From positions 3,100,001 through 3,164,000 of the forward strand of contig NZ_CP072425.1 in assembly GCF_017742995.1 (NCBI RefSeq): a stretch of DNA of 64,000 bases, given 5' to 3'. The stretch is from Pseudoalteromonas viridis. GTDB taxonomy: Bacteria; Pseudomonadota; Gammaproteobacteria; Enterobacterales; Alteromonadaceae. Below, piece after piece: positions 49,502-58,144 of the stretch. The translations under genes were made by a program, and so were the position numbers. The notes below the pieces were generated by a model. It searched no databases and had not been told where the DNA came from. It saw nothing but the letters and a program-made list of their open reading frames with translations. Each line of letters opens with the position of its first letter. Within the stretch, counting starts at the first letter, position 1.

Positions 49502-50953
49502 CTACAGGCTCTGAGCGTAATGGTATAACGCTTTGAGTACCGCCAGATTCTTTTCATTGCCTTCATGCTCGTACACCAGGTTTTCCAGCGTGATCATAAA
49601 GTCCTGAGCGTTAATCGACGGGTTGTCTTCACCATGCATCAGTTTATTCTGACAATATTTACGCCACTGTTCCAGCTCGCTGGCAGAGAGGCTCTCTGGC
49701 CAGTTTCTGGCACGATAACGAAACAGCAGGGTGTGGAATTTAGGGTCTTCAAACTCCAGGTTTAGCGAGCCCAGTTCATGCGGCGGCGCCTCGCGTACAA
49801 TGGCCAGCTTAGCTTTGTCGGCTTTACTGATAAAACCATTATAAAGCTGATAGTCCGGGTTAGTGGTGTCACTGAAATCGCCCTGATCGTTAAACACCTC
49901 AGCGACTTTGTCGCGCAGCTGTGGGTGCGCTTTCAAAATTTTAAGATTGGCCAGACACTGCTCACGATCAATCCCCAGGCGGGCTGCGTTTTCGGGCAGC
50001 AGAGTTTTCGCCGGTGCTAATATCGGACATTTGTTCAGGTGAACCAGTTTCAGACCAACCGGCTGTTCATCTTCGCCCAAATCGCTGTGCTTGGTGTATA
50101 AGCGCGCACGCAGTTCTTCCACCGACAGATCGAGCAGTACCTGCGGATCGTTGGTCAGGTTAAAACACACCACGGCATTTTTGTTCACCGGATGGAAACT
50201 CATCGGTGCAATCCAGCTGGTACACCCCTGGGTAGCCGGAATACGCGAAGAAGTATGCACCAGCGGCTGCATGTTAAACACATCAATCAGCTCTGCCAGT
50301 GCTTTTTTACCGCGCAGTGAGAAGAAAAACTGATACAGTTTCGGCTGTCTTTCTTTGATAAGCTTTGCCAGTGCAATGGTTGCGGTAACGTCGCTCAGTG
50401 CATCGTGGGCATCGGCATGCTCAATGCCATTGGCCTTGGTCAAATCTTCCAGGCGAAAGCTCGGCGTGCCATCCTCTTTTTCTGGCCACACAATGCCTTC
50501 GGGGCGCAGCGCATAACAGGCACGCACTAAATCAATGATGTCCCAGCGGCTATTGCCATTTTGCCATTCGCGCTCATAAGGGTCATAAAAGTTGCGATAC
50601 AGGCTGTAACGGGTCACTTCATCATCAAAACGAATGCTGTTATAACCGGCCACACAGGTATTGGGTTTACTGAATTCGCGATGGATCTTGGCCATAAACT
50701 CACTTTCCGGCAATCCATGTTTCAGCGCATGCTGCGGCGTGATCCCGGTTACCAGACAGGCCTCAGGCTGAGGCAAATAATCCGCCGCCGGACGACAATA
50801 CTCAATCAGCGGCTCACCTATAATATTCAGGTCCAGGTCGGTACGGATCCCGGCAAACTGACTCGGCCGGTCCTTCTGCGGGCTGGCCCCCCAGGTCTCG
50901 TAATCGTGCCAGTAAATTGTCGGGATATTATCAGTTAATTCTTGTGTCGCCAT
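49502..50953 (-). CDS. sbcB: Exodeoxyribonuclease I
   Basis: 483-residue DEDDh 3'-5' single-strand DNA exonuclease used in recombination and mismatch repair. Exo I motif IYWHDYETWGASPQKDRP, exo II region AGYNSIRFDDEVTRY, exo III HDALSDVTATIALAKLI, then the SH3-like and C-terminal Exo I domains (GCTSWIAPMSFHPVNKN). Length as expected. It marks the left edge of the accessory island. Confidence 0.97.
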   Translation of the reverse strand: MATQELTDNIPTIYWHDYETWGASPQKDRPSQFAGIRTDLDLNIIGEPLIEYCRPAADYLPQPEACLVTGITPQHALKHGLPESEFMAKIHREFSKPNTCVAGYNSIRFDDEVTRYSLYRNFYDPYEREWQNGNSRWDIIDLVRACYALRPEGIVWPEKEDGTPSFRLEDLTKANGIEHADAHDALSDVTATIALAKLIKERQPKLYQFFFSLRGKKALAELIDVFNMQPLVHTSSRIPATQGCTSWIAPMSFHPVNKNAVVCFNLTNDPQVLLDLSVEELRARLYTKHSDLGEDEQPVGLKLVHLNKCPILAPAKTLLPENAARLGIDREQCLANLKILKAHPQLRDKVAEVFNDQGDFSDTTNPDYQLYNGFISKADKAKLAIVREAPPHELGSLNLEFEDPKFHTLLFRYRARNWPESLSASELEQWRKYCQNKLMHGEDNPSINAQDFMITLENLVYEHEGNEKNLAVLKALYHYAQSL

Positions 50954-51196
50954 CAGGCTATAAATCCTATTTCAATCAACCTGTTATTCTTATTCAGTGC
51001 AGCAGGCTGCTGTTCAGAGTTTGCGGTTTTTAAGCCCAAGTGTGTATACCACTGTGTGTACCGCACGCAATCAGTGTGTGTACGAATGCGTATTCAGCTA
51101 AGGCTTGCACAAACTCAAAACTCTGGAAATCTAAGTCATTACGTTATTGTCTCATAGTGATGGGTTGGGAGTAAACGGAGTAGGATTGATTCAGAG
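50954..51196. other. Intergenic region between sbcB and the KAP gene remnant
   Basis: 243 bp at the edge of the accessory island. It contains three imperfect copies of a GTGTGTAC-type word (51040-51085) and no supported gene. Confidence 0.5.
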
Positions 51197-52958
51197 CTAT
51201 TGTATTTGCCTGTTCTCAAGAATAGAAATCGCTTCATTCAGCCCGTTAATTAGCTCGTAAAGCGCTCCTCTGATCAACCTTCCTGTTTTCTCTTTTCGCT
51301 CTCGCTTTAAAAAAATAACAAGGTCTTTTAGTGCAGGGAGTTCTTTTTGGTCTTTAATTGGGTCATTTCCTATTCGATATCTATCCACTATGAAATGTAA
51401 GAATTGATTGATATTTTGGGCATCCCATTGTGTGATAGCTTGCGCAAAGAGTTCGAGATCAAAAACATGAAAGAATGGTTCTCTTTGAATATCAGACCTT
51501 GCACTTTCGTAGGCACTTTTCCAATCAACACGGAAATCTTCTTCAAGCGTTTTGAGCAGTTTATCTTTGTAGCGGTCATAGATCTTGTCGAGTACTTTAC
51601 CAACTTGTGGTGTACCCATTAGACTCGAGCTATATTTAATGTCATTAAGTGAACGTTGGTTGACAGTATCCAGGTCTATCACTCCATCCATCAATACTCT
51701 ATCCAGAATTCTCTTAGAAGCGCTTTCGATATCACTTGGAGGGAGGTACCCTTTTTCATGAAGCTCCAAAAACCGATCGCTGCACATTAGCCAGTCAAGC
51801 CAATTTAGGCTAGTGTCTTCAAAAAGAAGATGTTCAACCTCTTTAATTGCAAGTTCAAATTCTTCTTCTGATTTGAACGAGCAAATCCCCCCGGTTCTGT
51901 AGATGTCAAGTGGATGCTTGATTCTTGGAAGGCTGAAATAAGTAATGTACTCATCATCAGTTAAATCGGGAATTACGTTAGTAAAGCAATATAGGGCAAA
52001 ATTCCAGTTAACGGGAGAGTGATGAAATAGAGAGTTGAGTTGCTCATATAAATCATATTGATGTTGTTCATCCTTGGTAAGTTCTTGCTTCTCCCCCTTG
52101 TTGCCAGTAACCTTCTGATATGATTCCAGCATACTACGCACAGTCCACTTTGTTGCATTCTCATTGACGGATAACAGTGTATCAAGGTCAAGGCTATGGC
52201 TGTGGCAGAAGAGGGTAATCCTTACTATTTGTTGCGCTATAATCTCTATGGTTCGATCTTCAAGGAGCCCTTTAATTCCCGTTATCTTGCTGTTTAATTT
52301 TATGGCTCGGTTAATCGCCCTTTGAATAACTCGTAAGTTTGTCAAATCAAGCTTCTTAGCATCTGCCTCTTGCAGGGTCTGGAATAGGGCTTGTTTGAGA
52401 GATGCATTTAATTTTCCTTCATAAATTTCTTCAACAATACTAAGCAGCTCATCAGTCGTTCTTGTCAGTTTGATTGCGTCACTGAATACTTTCTCTACTT
52501 TAGCTTTATCTTCAAGAGCCTTGGAATTTGCTACAACTATCACTTTAATGCCGTTATGCTCAGCAAATCGCAAGCAGTTACCCATTATGGTTTCTAGCAA
52601 TTTTTTATCGCTCAATCGTTCCAAATCATCCACTACAAGAGTGAAGTTGGTCATATCCTCTAAAGCTTTTTGACGTACATACTTGCTAACACCTGATATG
52701 GCGCCCTGAATCAAGCCCGATTCGTCACTATCTGCACCAAAAAACTTTGCGACTTTTCCAGAGTATTTTTTAGCACTTTCAAAATAGTCAGAGGTTTCGG
52801 CATTATTCGATATATGCAGAGAAATTACCTTGTCCTGGAATTCCGAAACACTACTTATCCCAAAAGCTGAAATGTAATGATAGTCTCCGAAGGTGTTTTC
52901 GTCTGATTCAATCATCAGTCGTAATTCATTCTCAATCAAGTGAGTTTTGCCAATACCC

Positions 52959-52962
52959 CAAT
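52959..52962. repeat. Target-site duplication, left copy (CAAT)
   Basis: CAAT directly before the IS; the identical right copy is at 54157-54160. Four bases suits the IS407 group of IS3. Confidence 0.85.
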
Positions 52963-53039
52963 TGTAACTCTGTAACTCCCCCATAAACTGCAACAGTTCT
53001 TGAGTAGAATTTCCATTAACAGAAGAAGGAAGTTTTACG

Positions 53040-53306
53040 ATGAGAAAAAGCAAGTTCACCGAGTCACAAATTGTTGCCATGATCAAAGAAGCTGAATCGG
53101 GTGTATCGGTTCCAGATCTTTGCCGAAAACACGGAATTGGACAGAGCACATTTTATAAATGGCGCTCCAAATATGGCGGCATGGAAGCGTCGGATGTAAA
53201 GCGACTGAAAGAGCTTGAAGAAGAGAATCGCAAGCTCAAAGACATGTTTGCAACACTGAGCCTTAAACACACTATGCTTGAGGAAATCGTTGCAAAAAAG
53301 CTGTGA
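53040..53306 (+). CDS. IS3-family transposase OrfA
   Basis: 88-residue helix-turn-helix protein (KFTESQIVAMIKEAESGVSV, CRKHGIGQSTFYKWRSKYGG) with a leucine-zipper-like coiled coil (LKELEEENRKLKDMF). It binds IS ends. Its last codons include A AAA AAG (53294-53300) in the frame required for -1 slippage into orfB, giving a fused OrfAB transposase of about 359 residues. Confidence 0.95.
   Translation: MRKSKFTESQIVAMIKEAESGVSVPDLCRKHGIGQSTFYKWRSKYGGMEASDVKRLKELEEENRKLKDMFATLSLKHTMLEEIVAKKL
53294..53300 (+). promoter_or_regulatory. Programmed -1 frameshift site of the IS
   Basis: A AAA AAG in the zero frame of orfA, 3 codons before its stop; the -1 frame is open from there into orfB. Confidence 0.8.
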
Positions 53307-54118
53307 GCACAAGCAAGCGTAGAGCGTGGGTTGAGCACTTCCTTGAGCAGTATGAGGTAAGTGTGGCACTTGCTTGTGAGGTTGCAGGACTAAATCGAAG
53401 TGTCTATTACTACACGCATAAACGGCCACCAGATGATGAGGTAATCGATGCGTTGCTATTGCTTGTGGAGCGTCATCCTCGGTGGGGATTGCCTAAGCTG
53501 TTTAAACGGCTTAGGCATCAGGGCAAAACATGGAACAAGAAGCGTGTCGAACGCGTTTACAATATGCTAAAGCTCAACTTGCGACGTAAAGGAAAGCGCC
53601 GAGTTCCTACACGTAGCCCAGAGCCATTGAGTACGCCGGAAAAGCACAATGATTCTTGGTCTATGGATTTCATGAGTGACGCTTTAAGCTTTGGACATCG
53701 CTTCAGAACATTAAATATTATTGATGATTATAATCGGCAAGCACTGGCCATCGAAGTTGACACCAGCTTGACCACAGAGCGAGTTATTAGAACGCTTGAA
53801 CGAGTGATTGCCTGGCGAGGAAAGCCGTCGCAAATACGGGTTGATAATGGACCTGAATTTACATCCAGCCTGTTAGAAAGTTGGGCGCAGGAGAAAAACA
53901 TAAAGCTAGAGTTTATTCAGCCTGGTAGCCCTTATCAAAACGGTTTTGTGGAGCGCTTTAATCGCAGTTATCGAGAAGAAGTATTAGATTTATATCTGTT
54001 CGATTCACTACAACAAGTGCGCGAAATCACAGATGAATGGCTAGAAATTTACAATTATGAAAGGCCTCACGATGCACTGGAAGACATGACTCCAGTTGGC
54101 TACCTTGAGGCTGCATAA
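53303..54118 (+). CDS. IS3-family transposase OrfB (DDE integrase)
   Basis: 271 residues in the -1 frame relative to orfA. HTH_21 region (HPRWGLPKLFKRLRHQG) and an rve integrase core with catalytic Asp in SWSMDFMSDAL, Asp in IRVDNGPEFTS and Glu in QNGFVERFNRSYREEVL. All three residues are intact, so the element may still be active. Normally made as an OrfAB fusion by frameshifting. Confidence 0.95.
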   Translation: MSTSKRRAWVEHFLEQYEVSVALACEVAGLNRSVYYYTHKRPPDDEVIDALLLLVERHPRWGLPKLFKRLRHQGKTWNKKRVERVYNMLKLNLRRKGKRRVPTRSPEPLSTPEKHNDSWSMDFMSDALSFGHRFRTLNIIDDYNRQALAIEVDTSLTTERVIRTLERVIAWRGKPSQIRVDNGPEFTSSLLESWAQEKNIKLEFIQPGSPYQNGFVERFNRSYREEVLDLYLFDSLQQVREITDEWLEIYNYERPHDALEDMTPVGYLEAA

Positions 54119-54156
54119 TTCTACTAATGAGCTGTACTAGGTTAGGTGGAGTTACA

Positions 54157-54160
54157 CAAT
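54157..54160. repeat. Target-site duplication, right copy (CAAT)
   Basis: Pairs with 52959-52962. Confidence 0.85.
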
Positions 54161-54251
54161 CACCATCAAGTAAAACGATGGGCGGGTGACTGGTTTCTTT
54201 TAATTGCTCTATGATTTGACGTGTTGTTTGGCTTGTCATGGCTACTAGCAT

Positions 54252-54414
54252 TTAGTTTTTGATAGACACCGACGGACTACCCCATAGCAAAGAAAATTGG
54301 GTCAGGTACACTACTATATCGTCCTTTCATGCCATTGAGAGCCTTGGCTACGGGATTGTTCAGCTTGTCTTGAAGTCGATTTATGAGTATATTTATATCC
54401 TGAGATTAACATTA
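54252..54414. other. Region upstream of the KAP gene, possible coding remnant
   Basis: 163 bp that should hold the promoter of the interrupted NTPase gene. In one + frame it reads PHSKENWVRYTT...HAIESLGYG, faintly like the C-terminal end of REP-associated (RAYT) transposases, but without start or flanking structure. I do not assign a gene. Confidence 0.3.
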
Positions 54415-54519
54415 ATGCTACCTAAAATAATGGGGGGCGCTGCTGGCAATGAAAACAAGCCTGCGCTTCCTGCTAGTATTATTTTGCCACCACCACCTGT
54501 TGAAAAAACTGACGACTAG
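54415..54519 (+). CDS. Gly-Gly motif, proline-rich micropeptide 1
   Basis: 34-residue product (MLPKIMGGAAGNENKPALP..., tail ILPPPPVEKTDD). It aligns with the micropeptide at 54730: L-x-K-[IV]-x-GGA-x-G-x-E-x-KP-x-LP. The lysine-hydrophobic-Gly-Gly part resembles double-glycine leader ends of secreted peptides, but the leader is truncated compared with copy 2 and the ribosome site is weak (TGAG, 10 nt). The frame extends upstream, so the true start may be earlier. No transporter or modifying enzyme is near. Function unknown. Confidence 0.5.
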   Translation: MLPKIMGGAAGNENKPALPASIILPPPPVEKTDD

Positions 54520-54729
54520 CAATCTTTAAGCATTGCTTTGAGGTATGAATATTTTAATATTTTACGCTCAGCAAGGTGTATAGAAGCTTTGTAAATGAGC
54601 AATTTCTGTTAAGGTGCCAGGGGAGTCAGGTTTGTTATCCAAGTGCGTGTTTGCACGCGACTCAATGAGCATAGCTACTAGAGCTTGGATCTGCACAATA
54701 TTTTGAAATTCTGAACATTGGAGTTCTAT

Positions 54730-54816
54730 ATGCAAGTAATACCAAGAAGCGAGCTGAACAAAGTGCTTGGTGGAGCTGGGGGAGGCGAAGGTAAGCCGCC
54801 TCTTCCACCACAGTAA
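54730..54816 (+). CDS. Gly-Gly motif, proline-rich micropeptide 2
   Basis: 28-residue product with a strong GGAG ribosome site. The N-terminal part (MQVIPRSELNKVLGG) fits the ELxxVxGG pattern of double-glycine leaders cleaved by peptidase-containing ABC exporters; the remainder is only 13 residues, AGGGEGKPPLPPQ. Related to copy 1, 210 bp upstream. Too short for usual gene callers. Coding status rests on the ribosome site, leader-like pattern and similarity to copy 1. Confidence 0.55.
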   Translation: MQVIPRSELNKVLGGAGGGEGKPPLPPQ

Positions 54817-55326
54817 AAAGATCCTACAGTTAAGAAAGTGAGACTGAATATATTTTCTGGACTGAGCATACAATTCACATAAGTGTCAACTTGTTAGATG
54901 GCTGATACTTTTTGCTATTGTTAGATTGTGCTGTCTACGCTTCACAAGGCTAAGATAAGCTTTAATTGTTTTTTTGGTTCGGGCTAATCACACTGCGCAA
55001 TCGCCTTTTCACTTAAGAGTCAGTCGCCTGGCTGACTCTGCTTAGTCAAAGATCACAGTGGACCAATTTACTGATGTAATATTGCGTTAGCTCCTCATAT
55101 TGTCTTTCAAGCTCCCAGGTTATCTAATTCACCTTACCAAGCGCTCCGACCTAAGCCATTCCATCTTGCGCTAAACCCGACTTAAAGCGCGGCTTTGCAC
55201 CTCAGTATTAGACTAAGGTCGTAGAGTATGTTGCCTGTATGATTTTTGTTCTCCCTGTTACTCTGAGAGGGCAGGTCATCAACTCGTTAAACGTCGGCGC
55301 GGCCTGTGTTTGCCGACCAATACAAC
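54817..55326. other. Non-coding stretch between micropeptides and chitinase gene
   Basis: About 510 bp with many stops in all frames. The only structure seen is an 8-bp inverted repeat AGAGTCAG / CTGACTCT (55016-55039, G-rich loop) without a following T-run. It should also hold the chitinase promoter. Confidence 0.5.
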
Positions 55327-56751
55327 ATGGAAAAGGTAATGAAATATAGAAATTTATTAATGGCGCTGCCGTTGCTTGGTGCAATGGAAGTCGCGCTTGC
55401 GGTGGACTGTAGTCACTTAACTGACTGGCAGGCTCAGAGCGTGTACACCAAAGGGGACTCGGTTACTTATCAGTCGGTAAGTTATACCGCCAAATGGTGG
55501 ACTCAGAATCAAAACCCCGCCAACAACTCTACCACTTATGCCGTGTGGAATAAGGATGGCAACTGTGACGCGAGCGATCCTGTGCCACAAGTGACGGTGA
55601 CCTCACCGAGCAATAATGCAAGCATTATTATCGGAACGCCCATCGATTTGGCTGCATCTGTGTCTCATCCGCAAAATGTTGCCATTGAGCGGGCGGAGTT
55701 CTTTATTGATGGTACGCTGATCGCGACTGACAATACCGCGCCATATTCTGTGCCCTGGCAGGCCCAGGGATTAGGCAGTCGTCAGTTACAAGTGTTTGCA
55801 GTTGATGCAACAGGTGGCAGGGGAGAGTCCAGCGTAGTGAACTTTACTGTCGCTGCCGATGACTTCCCACCGGGTGATCCGAACTTTAAAATTGTTGGCT
55901 ACTTCCCGAGCTGGCAGGGGGCGGTCAGTGATATCCAGTTTGATAAACTCACCCATATTAATTATTCATTCTTGCTACCCAACGCGGATGGCACACTTCA
56001 ACCGCTCGAAAATTTAAGTAAAATGACAGCGCTGGTAAATTCTGCCCACGCCAACAATGTTAAGGTTGGCATTGCCATTGGTGGCTGGAATGGTGGGGAT
56101 GACAGCGCATTTGAAACCTTTGCGGCATCGGCACAAGGTCGCGCGACATTTGTGCGTGAAGTAATGGCCTTTGTAGAGCTGCATAACCTGGACGGGGTAG
56201 ATATGGACTGGGAATATCCAGATCCCGGCACCTCAGCCAATAACTACGCGCTGTTGATGAAGGAGCTGAGCGTTGAGCTGCGTGCTCGTGGTAAGTTTCT
56301 GACTGCGGCTGTGGTGGCGCTGGGTTATACAGGCGGCGGCGTACTGGAGTCGGTGTTCCAGGATATCGACTTCCTTAACCTGATGGCGTACGACGCCAAC
56401 AATGCTGATCATGCATCTATGCAGTATGCCAAAGACTCCATTGCATACTGGCAGAGCCGTGGACTGAGCAAAGAGAAAACGGTGCTGGGCGTGCCTTTTT
56501 ATGCACGTCCAACCTGGAAGAGATATCGGACCCTGGTGCAGGAAAATCCGGCGAATGCCTGTCGGGATAGCGATGGCAGCAGTTACTACAACGGTATTCC
56601 AACCATCCGTGCCAAAACCGAATATGCGAAACTCAATGCCGGTGGGATCATGAACTGGGAGCTGTCTCATGACAGCAAAGGTCCAGCTTCATTGTTAACC
56701 GCGAAGTGGGAAGTCGCAAACGGGTTAGCACCAAGCTATACCTGCCAGTAG
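55327..56751 (+). CDS. Secreted GH18 chitinase with N-terminal chitin-binding module
   Basis: About 474 residues. Signal peptide (LLMALPLLGAMEVALA), a CBM5/12-type chitin-binding module (about 26-70; WQAQSVYTKGDSVTYQSVSY, TQNQNP), an Ig-like domain (about 85-180; VTVTSPSNNASIIIG) and a GH18 barrel from about 190 with the catalytic signature LDGVDMDWEYP (Glu is the proton donor) and NLMAYDANN. It cleaves chitin outside the cell, feeding the nag pathway 9 kb away. The start is one of several close ATGs (55306, 55327, 55339). Confidence 0.95.
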   Translation: MEKVMKYRNLLMALPLLGAMEVALAVDCSHLTDWQAQSVYTKGDSVTYQSVSYTAKWWTQNQNPANNSTTYAVWNKDGNCDASDPVPQVTVTSPSNNASIIIGTPIDLAASVSHPQNVAIERAEFFIDGTLIATDNTAPYSVPWQAQGLGSRQLQVFAVDATGGRGESSVVNFTVAADDFPPGDPNFKIVGYFPSWQGAVSDIQFDKLTHINYSFLLPNADGTLQPLENLSKMTALVNSAHANNVKVGIAIGGWNGGDDSAFETFAASAQGRATFVREVMAFVELHNLDGVDMDWEYPDPGTSANNYALLMKELSVELRARGKFLTAAVVALGYTGGGVLESVFQDIDFLNLMAYDANNADHASMQYAKDSIAYWQSRGLSKEKTVLGVPFYARPTWKRYRTLVQENPANACRDSDGSSYYNGIPTIRAKTEYAKLNAGGIMNWELSHDSKGPASLLTAKWEVANGLAPSYTCQ

Positions 56752-56768
56752 TACAGTTGTAGTTACAA

Positions 56769-56803
56769 AGTTCAGCAGCTAAACTGGCTGCTGAACTGAT
56801 TTT
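56769..56803 (+). terminator. Terminator after the chitinase gene
   Basis: Perfect 11-bp stem AGTTCAGCAGC / GCTGCTGAACT with a 7-base loop, then GATTTTC. Confidence 0.7.
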
Positions 56804-56806
56804 CAC

Positions 56807-57520
56807 TTAGTAAAATTGCTTCAGTACGTCCATATCTGGCAGCAAAGGCAAGTTAGCCAGGCGGTTTTGCCAGTGCTGGATAACCTGAGGTATCTCTTCG
56901 TAATGCGGGAGCAGCAAGTAGCCGCCCAGTACCACCACGCCTAACTGCAGCAATGAGGCTAACGGCGCACTGGTTGCAACCGGCTTGAGTGCGCTGCCAA
57001 ATGAGGCTTTCAACTCGTTGTTGTTTATGTCTACCGCGTAACACTCATCCAGAATGAGGTGGGTCAGCATGCCGAAAATAACCATTACGCCACACAGCAG
57101 GGCGAAAGGCAGCGCTTTACCTGCATATAAGGCAAGATTAACCGCGATGACGGCAAACATGATCACAGACAATAGCGAGTGGCTTGCGCCGCGGTGAATG
57201 GTGTAGCTTTCAAAGAGCGGTTTCAGGGCGTACATAAATAACAGATACACGCCAAGGCCAGACAGCCAGATGGTGGTCAGAGAATTAAACTCAACCGCCA
57301 GAGGCAGTCCGATTGCGCTGCACAATGCAAATATAGAAAACAAACTGTTGAGTGAGCGAGATTTATCGGCATCGAGATCCGGAAGCAGCCCGGCCAGCGC
57401 GCCGAGGATAAATAACACTAACATATCGCCCATACCGGCAAGGTTGGTTGCCAATATCACAGATGATGCGCCAGCACTGACTACCACAGATGCTTTAAAA
57501 TGAGTTGCAAAATTGGCCAC
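56807..57520 (-). CDS. YdjM-like metal-dependent hydrolase (membrane)
   Basis: About 237 residues, GTG start preceded by AAAAAGG; the family opening ANFATHFKAS follows directly. Four to five membrane segments and conserved polar motifs DLDADKSRS, HRGASHSLLS and HLILDECYAVDI identify the YdjM/DUF457 group, predicted metal-dependent hydrolases of the inner membrane. E. coli YdjM is in the LexA regulon; no LexA box was recognised here. Substrate unknown. Confidence 0.88.
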   Translation of the reverse strand: MANFATHFKASVVVSAGASSVILATNLAGMGDMLVLFILGALAGLLPDLDADKSRSLNSLFSIFALCSAIGLPLAVEFNSLTTIWLSGLGVYLLFMYALKPLFESYTIHRGASHSLLSVIMFAVIAVNLALYAGKALPFALLCGVMVIFGMLTHLILDECYAVDINNNELKASFGSALKPVATSAPLASLLQLGVVVLGGYLLLPHYEEIPQVIQHWQNRLANLPLLPDMDVLKQFY

Positions 57521-57639
57521 TACATACCTTTTTGAATGAATGGAGACTACATCAGCCACATTTTTCATCTGCGGCTGCTCTATCACCCTGATCATAATGG
57601 CAATTTAAGCGCCTGCCTAGCCATAAAACAAAGGCTTAA

Positions 57640-58047
57640 TTAAAACGATTGCCATAGCAGCGTAAACCAGGCTGCAAACAGGGTAAGGCTGCCAAGGGCA
57701 AAAGCCAGTGTGCGCATTTTGAGGTTGTGACCAAGGATGTGTTCATAGCAATGCCAGTAACGGGCGGCAACGAACACGGTACTGAACATATACCAGAGCT
57801 GGCTCTCAGCTTCCTGAACATGTAATAGTAACAACAGGCAAATAAACAACAGAGGTAATTGAAACTGGTTGTCATAGCTGTTGGTTAACAGTCTGATCCG
57901 TTCAGGAAAGCTCTCCTTACTTACAAATCGAATATCAGCCAGAGATATTTTGCGCTGATAAACCGCGCGAATACGCAGCCCGGCAGTGGTCAGCCATAAA
58001 AAGGTATAAAGCAAGACTAAAAAGAAGATAGGGATATGGATCCACAT
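57640..58047 (-). CDS. MAPEG family membrane protein
   Basis: 135 residues with four hydrophobic segments; NSYDNQFQLPLLF and FVAARYWHCYEHI are typical of the MAPEG (membrane-associated eicosanoid/glutathione metabolism) superfamily. Bacterial members often have glutathione transferase or unknown roles. It is divergent from the GlxA-type regulator, 97 bp apart, and could be its target. Confidence 0.88.
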   Translation of the reverse strand: MWIHIPIFFLVLLYTFLWLTTAGLRIRAVYQRKISLADIRFVSKESFPERIRLLTNSYDNQFQLPLLFICLLLLLHVQEAESQLWYMFSTVFVAARYWHCYEHILGHNLKMRTLAFALGSLTLFAAWFTLLWQSF

Positions 58048-58144
58048 TGGATTGTTCCTTTTATAAATAAGACGGACTTTACTTTATCTGAGGACATGGC
58101 TAACTTGGTGTGTCAATAATGACTAATTTGGGGTTGAAATTGAC

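Larger units (their letters stand above)
52963..54156 (+). mobile_element. IS3-family insertion sequence (IS407-like group)
   Basis: About 1194 bp bounded by CAAT direct repeats. The ends are inverted TGTAACTCC(A/C)CC: inner left end at 52971, right end at 54156. The left end has an extra copy of TGTAACTC (52963-52970), so the element proper may be 52971-54156. It carries orfA and orfB in the typical overlapping arrangement with an A6G slippery site. Insertion splits the KAP NTPase gene; orientation is opposite to that gene. Confidence 0.92.
51197..54251 (-). pseudogene. KAP-family P-loop NTPase, split by an IS3-family insertion
   Basis: The 3' part (51197-52958) encodes a large soluble NTPase with Walker B-like TLVVDDLERLSD, typical of KAP/STAND-like NTPases. 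Its 5' part lies beyond the IS (54161-54251 or ATG at 54239: MTSQTTRQIIEQLKETS, PPIVLLDG). Removing the element and one CAAT copy restores one open frame of 618 (or 614) residues with a perfect Walker A region VLLDGDWGIGKTHLIENEL. Known KAP members include PifA, which excludes phage T7, so an antiviral role is plausible but unproven. The remnant frame that seems to start inside the IS is not the native N terminus. No partner gene is recognisable. Confidence 0.85.

Noticed and set aside
51040..51085. GTGTGTAC-like words upstream of the KAP remnant as a CRISPR or iteron array
   Set aside because: Three imperfect, unevenly spaced copies, too short and divergent for either.
53003..53149. A minus-strand reading that extends the KAP NTPase into the IS
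   Set aside because: These residues are antisense to the IS left end and orfA; the true N terminus lies on the far side of the element.
55016..55039. 8-bp inverted repeat near the chitinase as an integron attC or terminator
   Set aside because: No attC core sites, no integrase and no T-run; left as an unexplained hairpin.
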